Source: Vibrio sp. HDW18 (lineage in GTDB: Bacteria; Pseudomonadota; Gammaproteobacteria; Enterobacterales; Vibrionaceae). Taken from it: a stretch of 64,000 bases of DNA. Where the stretch lies: NCBI RefSeq assembly GCF_011306175.1, contig NZ_CP049913.1, positions 310,001-374,000 on the forward strand, written 5' to 3'. Both the position numbers and the translations under genes were made by a program. Position 1 is the stretch's first letter. The number at the start of each line of letters is the position of its first letter. A model generated the notes under the pieces. It worked only from the letters and a program-made list of their open reading frames with translations. It ran no database searches and was not told the origin of the DNA. Shown here piece by piece: positions 38,086-48,673 of this stretch.

Positions 38086-38213
38086 TATACCCAAACAGCT
38101 TGGAGTTGCAGGTAGGCGGCAAGTGAGTAAGTCCCCATGAGCATAGACAAGCTATGTGATTGGGGTGAACGAACGTCGCCAACACCGCTGCAGCTTCAAG
38201 TAGGAAGGGGATA
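38086..38213. repeat. ERIC/IRU intergenic repeat, copy 2 (128 bp)
   Basis: Full-length copy beginning TATACCCAAACAGCTTGGAG and ending AAGTAGGAAGGGGATA, with the central GTCCCCATGAGCATAG core and the complementary half CTATGTGATTGGGGTGAACG. It differs from copy 1 at scattered positions only. It lies between the 67-residue gene and purU. Confidence 0.95.
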
Positions 38214-38405
38214 AACCGATTGAATCTATTTTGATAATAGATTAATTATAGGTACGCGATTGCTAGCTGCATCACCATTCAGCGACCACCGATTGTTTTT
38301 TACAATCAAAAATTCGCGCTACCCCGTTAGGACATTGCGCTAAGTCATCATGTGGCTTCTAGTCGTAACTAGGGGATATTTATTTTTGCATGGAAGTAGT
38401 TATTA
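38214..38405. promoter_or_regulatory. purU leader region
   Basis: Contains two short dyads: AATCTATT (38223-38230) with AATAGATT (38236-38243), and GATTGT...ACAATC with a five-T centre near 38290-38310. A purU promoter is expected. I see no recognisable riboswitch or PurR operator. Confidence 0.35.
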
Positions 38406-39239
38406 ATGGAAAGAAAAACCTTGCTGACGCATTGCCCTGATGCGCCGGGACTGATCGCTAAGATCACCAATATTTGTTACAAGCATCAACTCAATATCAT
38501 TCATAACAATGAATTTGTCGACAATCCCAGCAGTCATTTTTTCATGCGTACCGAGTTGGAAGGTTATTTCAACGATACAACGCTGCTGGCTGATCTTGAT
38601 CACGCACTGCCAGAAGGCGCTAAACGTACTCTGATCGACTCGACACGTAAGCGAGTGGTCATTCTGGTGACCAAAGAAGCGCATTGTCTGGGCGATATTC
38701 TGATCAAAAACTACGATGGCAGTTTAGATGTTGAGATTGCCGCAGTGATCGGCAATTACGATAGCTTACAGCGTTTAACCGAGCGCTTTGAGATCCCTTA
38801 TCACTGCGTGTCCCATGAGGGGTTGTCTCGAGAGCAGCACGAGCAGCAATTATTAGCGGTGATTAACCAATATCAACCGGATTATCTGGTGCTCGCTAAG
38901 TACATGCGCGTACTCACCCCTGCTTTTGTGGAACAATTTCACCATAAGATCATCAATATCCACCACAGTTTTTTACCTGCATTCATTGGCGCTAAACCGT
39001 ATCAGCAAGCTTACCAGCGCGGAGTGAAAATCATTGGTGCTACCGCCCACTTTGTTACCAATGATCTCGATGAAGGACCAATCATTAAGCAAGATGTGAT
39101 CCCGGTTGACCACACATTCAATGCCCAAGATATGGCGCAAGCTGGGCATGATGTTGAGAAAAATGTGCTGAGCAAAGCACTTAATAAAGTGCTCAACGAC
39201 CATGTCTTTGTCCACGGTAATAAAACCGTGATCCTGTAA
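38406..39239 (+). CDS. purU: PurU, formyltetrahydrofolate deformylase
   Basis: 277-residue enzyme hydrolysing 10-formyl-THF to formate and THF. An ACT regulatory domain (about 1-80, RKTLLTHCPDAPGLIAKITN) precedes a formyltransferase-fold catalytic domain (about 88-275) with YLVLAKYMRVLTP, IINIHHSFLPAFIGAKPY and GATAHFVTNDLDEGPIIKQD. The ribosome-binding site is weak. Links functionally to folD at 8111. Single gene downstream of ERIC copy 2. Confidence 0.96.
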   Translation: MERKTLLTHCPDAPGLIAKITNICYKHQLNIIHNNEFVDNPSSHFFMRTELEGYFNDTTLLADLDHALPEGAKRTLIDSTRKRVVILVTKEAHCLGDILIKNYDGSLDVEIAAVIGNYDSLQRLTERFEIPYHCVSHEGLSREQHEQQLLAVINQYQPDYLVLAKYMRVLTPAFVEQFHHKIINIHHSFLPAFIGAKPYQQAYQRGVKIIGATAHFVTNDLDEGPIIKQDVIPVDHTFNAQDMAQAGHDVEKNVLSKALNKVLNDHVFVHGNKTVIL

Positions 39240-39450
39240 TTCGTGATCCGATAATTGTGGGTTACTGGATTGCCGCCAACCATCACCATTGACTTTTGGT
39301 GATGGATGGTGAGTTTTACATTAATGAAACAACGAGCAAGGTTACGGTTGTTTGCCCTGATCAGATAACGTAGGATGTGCTGCATTGTGCGAATAGGCAT
39401 TATACATCTGAAGCTTGGAGTGCTGGGCACTCTATTGGTCTGGAGACACC

Positions 39451-41301
39451 ATGAAATCACTATTTCGTTTTGTTGGTTTGTTGTTAAAAGGGATCTGGAA
39501 ATCCCTTACCTTTATCAGGCTGGCACTGACTAATCTTTTTTTCCTACTGACCATTGGCATCATTTATTTTATTTATACCCAAGCCGATGCTCCACTACCC
39601 AGCCTCAATCAATCCTCCGCTTTAGTGCTCAATCTCTCCGGGCCGATTGTGGAGCAAAATTCACAATTTAAAGCGATGGATTCTTTTGCCGGCAGCGCGT
39701 TTGGCGATGAATTACCACGAGAAAACGTGTTATTTGATATTGTTGAAACCCTACGCCATGCGAAAAATGACACCAAAATCACAGGATTAGTGTTGGCACT
39801 GGCCGATATGCCAGAAACCAATTTGACCAAACTGCGCTACATCGCCAAAGCGATCAACGAGTTTAAATCGTCCGGCAAACCGGTCTATGCGGTAGGCGAT
39901 TTTTACAATCAGAGCCAATATTACCTCGCCAGCTATGCCGACAAAATTTACCTCGCGCCAGATGGTGCTGTGCTGCTCAAAGGCTACAGTGCGTACTCGA
40001 TGTATTACAAAACCTTGCTGGAGAAATTAGAGGTCTCCACGCATGTCTTCCGAGTCGGCACCTACAAATCCGCGATTGAGCCTTTTATCCGCGATGATAT
40101 GTCCGATGAAGCGCGTGAATCGGCCTCACGTTGGTTAACTCAGCTATGGAGCGCCTATCTCGATGACGTGGCAACCAATCGCCAAATTGAGATCGCAGCG
40201 CTAACCCCAAGCATGGATGAGTTTGTTGCACAGTTGAAAGCGGTCGGCGGAGATTTAGCCGCGCTGTCACAACAAGTTGGCTTAGTCGATGAATTGGCAA
40301 CCCGTCAGCAAATGCGCCAAGCGTTAAGCCAAACTTTTGGCAGTGATGGCAAAGACAGCTATAACGCGATCAGCTACTACGAATACCAAGCGAGCATCAA
40401 GCCAACTCAGAATAATGCCGCCAACGATATCGCCGTGGTAGTCGCCAGTGGTGCGATTATGGATGGTTCACAACCGCGTGGCAGCATCGGGGGCGATACC
40501 GTAGCCGGATTGCTGCGTGAAGCGCGCAACGACAACAAGATCAAAGCGGTCGTATTACGCGTCGATAGCCCAGGAGGCAGTGCTTTTGCCTCCGAAGTGA
40601 TCCGCAATGAGATGGAAGCGCTACAAGCCGCAGGCAAACCCGTGGTGGTTTCCATGTCAAGCCTTGCCGCCTCCGGCGGGTACTGGATTTCGATGAGTGC
40701 CGATAAAATTGTCGCCCAACCCACCACCCTCACCGGTTCGATTGGCATTTTTAGCGTGATCACCACCTTTGAAAAAGGGCTTAACCAGCTTGGTATCTAT
40801 ACCGATGGAGTAGGTACGACGCCATTTGCAGGACAAGGCTTGACCACAGGTTTAACCCAAGGAGCGAAAGAGGCGATTCAACTGGGTATTGAGCATGGTT
40901 ATCAACGCTTTATTTCGCTGGTGGCCGAAAAGCGTGGACTGAGCATCCAAGCCGTGGATGAGATTGCTCAAGGCCGAGTGTGGACCGCACAAGATGCGCT
41001 AAATCTCGGCTTGATCGATCAATTGGGCGATTTTGACGATGCGGTGCGCCTCGCCGCCGATCTGGCCGAGCTTGAGCAATACAACCTGTATTGGGTGGAA
41101 GAGCCATTAAGCCCTATCCAACAATTTTTACAAGACCTGCTTGGTCAAGTACGGATTAATGTCGGTTTGGATATTGCCGCTCTGTGGCCTAAATCACTGC
41201 AACCTTTACTCGGTGAGTGGCAACAACAAACCCACTTACTTAATCAACTGAATGATCCTAAAGGGCAGTATGCGTTCTGCTTGCCCTGCCAAGTTGAATA
41301 G
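39451..41301 (+). CDS. sppA: SppA, signal peptide peptidase (67K type)
   Basis: 616-residue inner-membrane serine protease that degrades cleaved signal peptides. It has an N-terminal anchor (about 22-45), a first half with the general-base lysine in FRVGTYKSAIEPF (near residue 200) and a second half with GDTVAGLL, VLRVDSPGGSAFASEVIRNE and the nucleophile region SMSSLAASGGYWIS. The ATG at 39451 has GGAG six bases upstream; 12 upstream codons in the same frame are ignored. A terminator separates it from ansA. Confidence 0.95.
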   Translation: MKSLFRFVGLLLKGIWKSLTFIRLALTNLFFLLTIGIIYFIYTQADAPLPSLNQSSALVLNLSGPIVEQNSQFKAMDSFAGSAFGDELPRENVLFDIVETLRHAKNDTKITGLVLALADMPETNLTKLRYIAKAINEFKSSGKPVYAVGDFYNQSQYYLASYADKIYLAPDGAVLLKGYSAYSMYYKTLLEKLEVSTHVFRVGTYKSAIEPFIRDDMSDEARESASRWLTQLWSAYLDDVATNRQIEIAALTPSMDEFVAQLKAVGGDLAALSQQVGLVDELATRQQMRQALSQTFGSDGKDSYNAISYYEYQASIKPTQNNAANDIAVVVASGAIMDGSQPRGSIGGDTVAGLLREARNDNKIKAVVLRVDSPGGSAFASEVIRNEMEALQAAGKPVVVSMSSLAASGGYWISMSADKIVAQPTTLTGSIGIFSVITTFEKGLNQLGIYTDGVGTTPFAGQGLTTGLTQGAKEAIQLGIEHGYQRFISLVAEKRGLSIQAVDEIAQGRVWTAQDALNLGLIDQLGDFDDAVRLAADLAELEQYNLYWVEEPLSPIQQFLQDLLGQVRINVGLDIAALWPKSLQPLLGEWQQQTHLLNQLNDPKGQYAFCLPCQVE

Positions 41302-41329
41302 TCTATTCGGTCACATCCCTTGATCTAGC

Positions 41330-41358
41330 GAGGCGCTTTACTTGAAGCGCCTCTTTTT
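41330..41358 (+). terminator. sppA terminator
   Basis: Stem GAGGCGCTT (41330-41338) with AAGCGCCTC (41345-41353), followed by TTTTTA. Confidence 0.9.
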
Positions 41359-41417
41359 ATTGCAAGAGTTTTCGCTATAATCGCCGCACTGTTCCCTACA
41401 CTAAGTGATTTCTCGCA

Positions 41418-42431
41418 ATGGCCAGAAAACATATTTATATCGCCTATACTGGCGGCACCATTGGCATGAAAAAATCCGACCACGGCTACGTACCTGTAGC
41501 AGGATTTATGGAAAAACAGCTCGCTGGGATGCCGGAATTTCACCGCCCCGAAATGCCGCTGTTTACTATCCATGAATATGATCCGTTAATCGATTCTTCG
41601 GACATGACCCCGACCGATTGGCAAATCATCGCCGACGATATTGCCGCCAACTACGACGACTATGATGGTTTTGTGATCCTGCACGGTACGGATACCATGG
41701 CTTACACCGCCTCAGCTCTGTCATTTATGTTTGAAAATTTAGGCAAACCAGTAATTGTAACAGGCTCACAGATCCCCCTCGCAGATCTGCGCTCCGATGG
41801 TCAAGCTAACCTACTGAATGCATTGCACATTGCTGCCAACTACCCGATCAATGAAGTCACGCTATTTTTTAACAATCGCCTCATGCGTGGCAACCGTAGC
41901 CGTAAATCACACGCCGATGGCTTTAGCGCGTTTAGTTCACCAAACCTGCCACCATTGCTTGAAGCAGGGATCAATATTGAGCTCAGTGCCAATGTCAAAG
42001 TGGATGAAAAACCCAGCGGCGCATTTAAAGTCAACGCCATCACGCCACAACCGATTGGAGTGATCACCATGTACCCAGGTATTTCTCATGAGGTGATCCG
42101 CAATACTTTGCTCCAACCGGTGAATGCCATGATTCTACTCACCTTTGGCGTAGGTAATGCACCACAAAACCCACAACTGCTGGCTCAGTTGAAAGCCGCT
42201 TCAGAGCGTGGGGTATTGGTGGTCAATCTGACCCAGTGTCTCGCTGGCAAAGTGAACATGGGTGGTTATGCCACCGGTTGTGCGCTGGCCGATGCCGAGG
42301 TGATCAGCGGTTATGATATGACACCAGAAGCGGCACTGGCCAAACTGCACTATCTGCTCAGCCAAAATTTGTCTTATCAAGAGGTGAAAACTCGGATGCA
42401 ACAGGTACTGCGTGGTGAGATGACGCTTTAG
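41418..42431 (+). CDS. ansA: AnsA-type L-asparaginase I (cytoplasmic)
   Basis: 337-residue asparaginase without signal peptide, hence type I. The first catalytic threonine lies in AYTGGTIGMKK, the second with its aspartate in LHGTDTMAYTA, and VTGSQIPLADLRSDGQANL and GVLVVNLTQC are further family motifs. It releases ammonia from asparagine in the cytosol. It lies between sppA and a lipoprotein gene on the same strand, 52 bases from the latter. Confidence 0.95.
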   Translation: MARKHIYIAYTGGTIGMKKSDHGYVPVAGFMEKQLAGMPEFHRPEMPLFTIHEYDPLIDSSDMTPTDWQIIADDIAANYDDYDGFVILHGTDTMAYTASALSFMFENLGKPVIVTGSQIPLADLRSDGQANLLNALHIAANYPINEVTLFFNNRLMRGNRSRKSHADGFSAFSSPNLPPLLEAGINIELSANVKVDEKPSGAFKVNAITPQPIGVITMYPGISHEVIRNTLLQPVNAMILLTFGVGNAPQNPQLLAQLKAASERGVLVVNLTQCLAGKVNMGGYATGCALADAEVISGYDMTPEAALAKLHYLLSQNLSYQEVKTRMQQVLRGEMTL

Positions 42432-42483
42432 TTTCGTCAACCATAACCCAATAAATCAGTGTATTTGATCACAGGTCGATATC

Positions 42484-43299
42484 ATGAATTTGACTAAACC
42501 GCTACTGCTCGTCGCTAGCCTAACTCTGCTCAATGGCTGTTTCGAGAATCGTAACAATACCGAAAAACTGTGTACTGATAACCCCAACCTGCGCTGTGAA
42601 CAGCTTAATCTCGGTGATGGACAATGCCGCATTCCGCGCACTGACCTGATTTGGCATCGTTTTGAAATTTTGAAATCGCCAAGCGATGATAAGATCATCA
42701 AAGAATATCAATTGGTCAGCACCTATCAACAATGCCTTGAGCTCGCTTCGCAGATCCAAGTAATTGACCAAGCCAAACTCAAACAGAATCGCTTTAATGC
42801 GTTGATCAATGCGACCCAAGATCAAGAGCGGATTGTCGCCAAACTCAGACAATCCAATTCGCCCGCAGCACTCTATTTTTTATGGAGTCAAATTGGTGAT
42901 AACCATGCTCGCCGGGCATTTTTGCAGCTCGAAGGCCAACCCGCACTCGAAACCGCCGAAATGCAATACGCACTGGCTACATTTTATTCCGATCGCGACA
43001 AAGCCAAAACGGTGCAACTGTTGCATCGATCGCTGGAACTGGGTAATGGCAAGCCACGTAATGTGGAAATCTTGCAAGCGTTAGCCAGTAATTATCATGC
43101 ATTACATAATCCAAAACAGGCCTATGTGTGGGCGATGGTGAGCAAAGAGTTTGGAGTCGCGGTTGCCTCAGCGGCAGAAATGAAACGGCTCTACCCGTTT
43201 AATCCACAGCAATTTGCTGAACTGGATCGCATCGCTAACACCATCACCAAAGCGCTGCGTAATGGCAGCTACAAACAATCGCTCATTGCCGAGCTGTGA
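42484..43299 (+). CDS. DUF2989-like lipoprotein with Sel1/TPR-like repeats
   Basis: 271-residue putative lipoprotein. Signal ASLTLLNGC predicts acylation at C19, followed by a small cysteine-containing domain (LCTDNPNLRCEQLNLGDGQC) and helical repeats from about residue 120 (SPAALYFLWSQIGD, AEMQYALATFYSDRDKAKTVQLLHRSLELG, EILQALASNYHALHNPKQAYVWAMVS). The DUF2989 name is from memory of Vibrio neighbours of ansA and is only moderately sure; the lipoprotein and repeat features are visible directly. Probably co-transcribed with ansA. Confidence 0.7.
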   Translation: MNLTKPLLLVASLTLLNGCFENRNNTEKLCTDNPNLRCEQLNLGDGQCRIPRTDLIWHRFEILKSPSDDKIIKEYQLVSTYQQCLELASQIQVIDQAKLKQNRFNALINATQDQERIVAKLRQSNSPAALYFLWSQIGDNHARRAFLQLEGQPALETAEMQYALATFYSDRDKAKTVQLLHRSLELGNGKPRNVEILQALASNYHALHNPKQAYVWAMVSKEFGVAVASAAEMKRLYPFNPQQFAELDRIANTITKALRNGSYKQSLIAEL

Positions 43300-43346
43300 A
43301 TTGTCGGAAAAAACCAACATCAGCGGTGCTAAACTCACCGCTTTAT

Positions 43347-43751
43347 TCACTTTTTGTTGAAAATTAACGACACCGAATTAACACAAAAGCGTAACCCCGT
43401 CGTATTCGGGCCATCTTCAAACACATGACCAAGGTGGCTATCACAGGCAGCACAGCGGATTTCGGTGCGTACCATAGCGTGAGTAAGATCCTCTAAATAA
43501 CGAACCGCTTGTGGATTGAGCGGTGCATCAAAACTCGGCCAGCCACAACCTGAATCGTACTTATTTTCCGAACTGAACAGTGCGGTCTGACAACAAGTAC
43601 AGTGGTAAAAACCGGTTTCTTTATTGTGCAGTAAAATTCCGGAAAATGGCGCTTCTGTTCCCTGCTGACGGCAGATATGGTACTGCTGCTCGGTTAACTG
43701 CTCACGCCAGTATTCATCAGGCTTGCACTGATTTTCTGATGTAAATTTCAC
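43347..43751 (-). CDS. msrB: MsrB, peptide methionine-(R)-S-oxide reductase
   Basis: 134-residue enzyme that repairs R-methionine sulfoxide. Zinc cysteines form CTCC ([11 protein letters not shown]) and CAAC ([13 protein letters not shown]), the core is SGCGWPSF, and the catalytic cysteine is in [11 protein letters not shown]. It is convergent with the lipoprotein gene and divergent from gapA, sharing the upstream region 43752-44088. Confidence 0.96.
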   Translation of the reverse strand: MKFTSENQCKPDEYWREQLTEQQYHICRQQGTEAPFSGILLHNKETGFYHCTCCQTALFSSENKYDSGCGWPSFDAPLNPQAVRYLEDLTHAMVRTEIRCAACDSHLGHVFEDGPNTTGLRFCVNSVSLIFNKK

Positions 43752-43960
43752 GCTGTTGATTTCCTTATTATTTATCGTTTAGATCACCATTTTTTGGTGA
43801 AATAACTTGCCTAAGACAAGCAATGTAGCACATACTTTTTACACTTTTTAAGTACAATTTTGTTATGTGTGTGAACGGAGATATCGCCACACGCAACACC
43901 AATTGGTAGGCATAACCCGCAGGTCTAAGTTTAAAAGTTCATCAGTTGCAAACAATTGTG

Positions 43961-44009
43961 AAAAAAAGCCGCGCTTTTTTTTGACTTTGAACAAGTTAAG
44001 CCCGATTAT
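43961..44009 (+). promoter_or_regulatory. gapA promoter
   Basis: TTGACT (43981-43986), 17-base spacer, GATTAT (44004-44009), giving a start near 44016 and a leader of about 70 bases. Directly upstream is a short dyad AAAAAAAGC-CGC-GCTTTTTTT (43961-43981), which may block read-in or act as an UP-like element. The remainder of 43752-44088 holds no gene. Confidence 0.65.
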
Positions 44010-44025
44010 CTGTTGCAGCTTTTAA

Positions 44026-45084
<1,059 letters not shown>

Positions 45085-45114
45085 TGTGGTGATTAGCGAA
45101 GAAATTCGTTAGAC

Positions 45115-45143
45115 AAAAAGGCGACTCTCGGGTCGCCTTTTTG
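45115..45143 (+). terminator. gapA terminator
   Basis: Stem AAAAAGGCGAC (45115-45125) with GTCGCCTTTTT (45132-45142), U-run included, 31 bases after the gapA stop. Confidence 0.93.
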
Positions 45144-45185
45144 GTATCTGGGATTTGGTCATTCAATATTGAAACCTCTTGATCT

Positions 45186-45304
45186 TATACCCCAACAACT
45201 TTGAGTTGCAGTTAGGCGGCAAGTGAGTAAGTCCCCATGAGCATAGGTAAACTATGTGATTGGAGTGAGCGAATACCGCTGCAGCTTCAAGTAGGAAGGC
45301 GATA
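45186..45304. repeat. ERIC/IRU intergenic repeat, copy 3 (119 bp, internal deletion)
   Basis: Begins TATACCCCAACAACTTTGAG and ends AAGTAGGAAGGCGATA. Relative to copy 2 it lacks 9 bases in the right half (GAACGTCGCCAACACCGCTG is reduced to GAATACCGCTG). It lies between the gapA terminator and yeaD, so it is likely to be in the yeaD leader. An in-frame ATG inside the repeat (45237) would wrongly extend yeaD. Confidence 0.94.
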
Positions 45305-45347
45305 TCAATCTCAGATCCGGCTGAAATGCAGATTTAAGGAAATTAAG

Positions 45348-46232
45348 ATGGATTTACATGCTTTGAATACCGTTGCGGTACTCTCTGATTGCGTTACGAT
45401 TGCAGAACTAGACCAAATAAAAATTGTGCGGATTATGCACGATAAAGCCAGTGCGGCGATTTCGTTACACGGTGGACAGGTGATTTCCTTCCAACCTCAA
45501 GGCCAAACGGATCTGCTGTGGATGAGCCCACAAGCAATTTTTGATGGCAAAACTGCGCTACGCGGCGGTATCCCAATTTGTTGGCCTTGGTTTGGCCGGA
45601 TTGCAGCCCCTGCCCATGGTTTTGCCCGCAGTCAAGAGTGGCAACTGATCGAACATAGAGAAAATGAACAAGGTGTGATAGTAATGCTCGGATTACCGGT
45701 GACTAGTGAAAGCTTGACACTGTGGCCTTACCAATTTGAGCTGCGTCTACAAGTTGAGATCGGAGCAAGCCTCAAAGTAACACTGCATATTACCAATACC
45801 GATCACCAAGCGTGGACGTTTTCAGGCGCTCTGCACTCCTACCTTCAAGTGGGTGATATTCAACAAACCGAGACCACGGGTATTGGCCCAACTTACATGG
45901 ATAGCCTGCAAAATAACCTGATTTGTTCTAGCCATGCGCCACTGACTCTCTCTGATGCGATAGATCGCGTTTATACCCAACCTGAAGCACTAGTCACTAT
46001 TCAAGACTTGCACCTGAATCGCAAGGTGATGATCGAAAACCAAGGCCACAATAGTGCCGTGGTGTGGAATCCTTGGTTGCAAGGTGCGCAAGCAATGTCC
46101 GATATGAATGATGAAGGATATCGACATTTCTTATGTGTCGAATCAACCCTACACGCCCCCTCATTAACCGCTGGTAAAACTTTACAACCGGGGCAAAGCC
46201 ATCAATTAATCACGCACATTTCAGCACAATAA
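45348..46232 (+). CDS. yeaD: YeaD, glucose-6-phosphate 1-epimerase (aldose-1-epimerase-like)
   Basis: 294-residue galactose-mutarotase-fold enzyme of the hexose-6-phosphate mutarotase group. It shows SLHGGQVISFQPQGQTDLLWMS, GGIPICWPWFG, HGFARSQEWQ and VVWNPW near the C-terminus, with the active-site His in the HGFAR segment and the glutamate in CVESTL. The ATG at 45348 has TAAGGA seven bases upstream; the longer frame from 45237 starts inside the ERIC copy and is rejected. Placement after gapA is typical in gamma-proteobacteria. Confidence 0.9.
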   Translation: MDLHALNTVAVLSDCVTIAELDQIKIVRIMHDKASAAISLHGGQVISFQPQGQTDLLWMSPQAIFDGKTALRGGIPICWPWFGRIAAPAHGFARSQEWQLIEHRENEQGVIVMLGLPVTSESLTLWPYQFELRLQVEIGASLKVTLHITNTDHQAWTFSGALHSYLQVGDIQQTETTGIGPTYMDSLQNNLICSSHAPLTLSDAIDRVYTQPEALVTIQDLHLNRKVMIENQGHNSAVVWNPWLQGAQAMSDMNDEGYRHFLCVESTLHAPSLTAGKTLQPGQSHQLITHISAQ

Positions 46233-46250
46233 AAACTCGCCTAACGCCTA

Positions 46251-46317
46251 AAAAGCAGTGCAATTAACGCTATTGTAAACGAACTGAACCTTCCAAAGCG
46301 CATGCACTGCTTTTCTT
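46251..46317 (+). terminator. Long hairpin after yeaD, possible terminator
   Basis: Perfect 12-bp stem AAAAGCAGTGCA (46251-46262) with TGCACTGCTTTT (46303-46314) around a 40-base loop, then CTTTC. The long loop is unusual for an intrinsic terminator. Confidence 0.5.
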
Positions 46318-46433
46318 TCAAGCAGTTACCTTTTTCGGTTGTAGCCCTACACGTTAATTTACGTTTTCAACATAGCGCTTAGCATAGCTCAAGATATAAT
46401 TAGTGATTATGTACCGCATCATTTGGAAATCTA

Positions 46434-47432
46434 ATGAAACCCCTCTATACCTACCTTAGTGTGCTGCCTTTATTCTCTCTATCACTAACCGCCCAAGCCT
46501 CTTCCGATAGAAATCAGCCAGGCTGGGACTTCACATTGAGTCTTAATAGCTTTTACGCACGCACTCAATCACAGATGAATACCAATGATGATAATGCGCT
46601 CACCCCCAATTTACAGCAATCGGGACACACCACATCTGAAGTGCGATTCATGCCTTTAGGTAATGTGCAATACACCTTTACCAATCGAAAAACTCAGCTT
46701 TTCGCAGGTCAAAGCTCCGATCAGGTGATTGAAGGGCAACTGCAAGCTGAACTCGGAATTACGCATAAATTTGATCAACTTGGCCAAATCACCTTGGCAT
46801 ATTTTCCTACCCTGCCAGGAGTTAATGAAACCTGGCGTGATCCTTATCTAACACAAGCGGCGAGATCGACCACCGATATCACCGCCCAAGGTGGGCGTAT
46901 CGCCTATACCGCACCTTTTGCACTACCGCTCACGCTGCGCTACGCCTATTTAGATTACCAAGTGGATAAAGAGCAAAGTGCTAGCGAAGAGAAATGGAAC
47001 GCGATAGACAGAGGAGTACTCAATCGCAACAGTATCTACCAACAAATGTCAGCTGAAGTATCGCTACCAATCAGTCGTGCTTGGTCTTTAGTCCCGCAGA
47101 TCAGTTATACCAAACGCGATGCCGAGGGAGATGCATTTAATTTTAATGCACTAGATTACCAACTCAGTCTCAATCATTTTTTCGGCCAGCAAGCATTATT
47201 TATGACTCTCAGCTATGGCCAAGAAGACTATCAGACCGAACACCCGATTTTTTCCGCAACACGCGATGCTCAACGCTGGAGTGCATTTGCACTGTACGCT
47301 TATCGCGCGCCATTTGGCTGGAAAAACGTATCACTGAACGCCATGGCTGGCATCCGCGAAACCAATGACGTGATCAACTTTTTTGATCAAAAATCCACTT
47401 TCCTCTCAACCGGGATCGCCTTTAACTTCTAA
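46434..47432 (+). CDS. DUF2860-like outer-membrane beta-barrel protein
   Basis: 332-residue protein with a signal peptide (SVLPLFSLSLTAQA, cleavage before SSDRN) and a long run of alternating hydrophobic strands with aromatic girdle residues, closing in a C-terminal Phe (STGIAFNF) as required for BAM insertion. WDFTLSLNSFYARTQSQMN and RDAQRWSAFALYAYRAPF fit the Vibrio DUF2860 family as I remember it. Function unknown, possibly a porin or surface protein. Its own promoter is expected in the 200 bases upstream. Confidence 0.75.
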   Translation: MKPLYTYLSVLPLFSLSLTAQASSDRNQPGWDFTLSLNSFYARTQSQMNTNDDNALTPNLQQSGHTTSEVRFMPLGNVQYTFTNRKTQLFAGQSSDQVIEGQLQAELGITHKFDQLGQITLAYFPTLPGVNETWRDPYLTQAARSTTDITAQGGRIAYTAPFALPLTLRYAYLDYQVDKEQSASEEKWNAIDRGVLNRNSIYQQMSAEVSLPISRAWSLVPQISYTKRDAEGDAFNFNALDYQLSLNHFFGQQALFMTLSYGQEDYQTEHPIFSATRDAQRWSAFALYAYRAPFGWKNVSLNAMAGIRETNDVINFFDQKSTFLSTGIAFNF

Positions 47433-47584
47433 CCCGTAAACCGACTATCTGAGGCCGTTATTTGATTACGTGCCTCAGATCAACCGATCAGTAAAGATTG
47501 ATCCGAGCTAAAACCGCCACGTCACTTTTTATTTGATGCCACTATCGCTAAACTTAGCCGTCAATTTCGTTGTTTGAGACCACC

Positions 47585-48403
47585 ATGACCTTTTTATGCC
47601 CCCTTTGCGAGCACCCACTTGTGCTAGATCACAACGCCTATTCTTGTGTTAATCGCCATCAGTTTGATGTCGCGAAAGAGGGCTATGTCAACTTGATGCC
47701 CGTCCAGCACAAACGCTCCAAAGATCCCGGCGATAACCAAGAGATGACGCAAGCTCGTCGACGCTTTTTACAAACCGGCCACTACGCGCCAATGCGTGAA
47801 AAAGTCGCGCAGCTGTGCCAAAAATACCTCACCGGCCATCAACAAACCCTGCTGGATATTGGTTGTGGCGAAGGCTACTACACCGATTTTTTTGCTAATG
47901 TAGTGCGCCAACAAGATGATTTGGCGCAGACGGTGGGTTTGGATATCTCTAAAGTCGCGATCCGTTACGCGGCAAAACGCTACCCAGATTGCCAATTTAC
48001 AGTCGCCTCTAGCCACCGCCTGCCATTTGCGGATCAAAGCCTTGCTGCTGTGATCCGCATCTATGCCCCTTGCAAAGAGAGTGAATTACAGCGCTGTGTA
48101 CAACAAGGTGGCGTGGTGATCACCGTCACTCCTGCCGCACGTCATCTCTACCAATTTAAACAAGGCATTTATGACCAAGTACGCTTGCATCCAGAGCAAG
48201 CAGAAACCCTAGATGGGTTTGAACTGGTTGAAGAATGCCAGCTGCACTACCTAATGACACTCAATGGCTCAGAAGCGGCCGATCTTTTGCAAATGACCCC
48301 TTTCGCATGGCGAGCCAGTGAGACATTTAAACAGCAAGTCGGTAACAGCGAAGCTTTTATGTGTGAAGCGGATTTTATGCTGCGAGTTTACTTACGGAAA
48401 TAA
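47585..48403 (+). CDS. rlmA: RlmA, 23S rRNA guanine-745 N1-methyltransferase
   Basis: 272-residue SAM-dependent methyltransferase. An N-terminal zinc finger (CPLCEHPL...CVNRHQFDVAKEGYVNL, four ligands within the first 30 residues) is followed by the class I methyltransferase fold with LLDIGCGEGYYTD and GLDISKVAIRYAAKRYP. KRSKDPGDNQEMTQARRRFL is family-specific. The ATG at 47585 fits the family start better than one five codons upstream. Confidence 0.94.
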   Translation: MTFLCPLCEHPLVLDHNAYSCVNRHQFDVAKEGYVNLMPVQHKRSKDPGDNQEMTQARRRFLQTGHYAPMREKVAQLCQKYLTGHQQTLLDIGCGEGYYTDFFANVVRQQDDLAQTVGLDISKVAIRYAAKRYPDCQFTVASSHRLPFADQSLAAVIRIYAPCKESELQRCVQQGGVVITVTPAARHLYQFKQGIYDQVRLHPEQAETLDGFELVEECQLHYLMTLNGSEAADLLQMTPFAWRASETFKQQVGNSEAFMCEADFMLRVYLRK

Positions 48404-48673
48404 TTGATAATAGCTCTCATTGATTGCATAAGTTTTAGACCTTCCGTACATAAGCTTGATCGTGCGCTATCTTACTCATCAAGCTGCAGCCATCCAAGCG
48501 CTGAAAAATCGCAATACTGATCTCATCTGCCAATAATACTCAGCGCTATCACTACAAGTCTAAGAATAGGCACAGCATTTGCTTGCCTATTTTTATCGGT
48601 AACGAACAAAAAGCGCACAAGTTTTTTCGATTGCCGCCGATACATTATCTGAGTGATGAGTTAGGAGAGAGAA

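Noticed and set aside
38214..38405. Riboswitch upstream of purU
   Set aside because: Only two short dyads are present; no conserved glycine, THF or purine riboswitch core could be recognised.
45237..45347. Upstream extension of yeaD by 37 codons
   Set aside because: The ATG lies inside ERIC copy 3; ATG 45348 has a proper Shine-Dalgarno and matches the family start.
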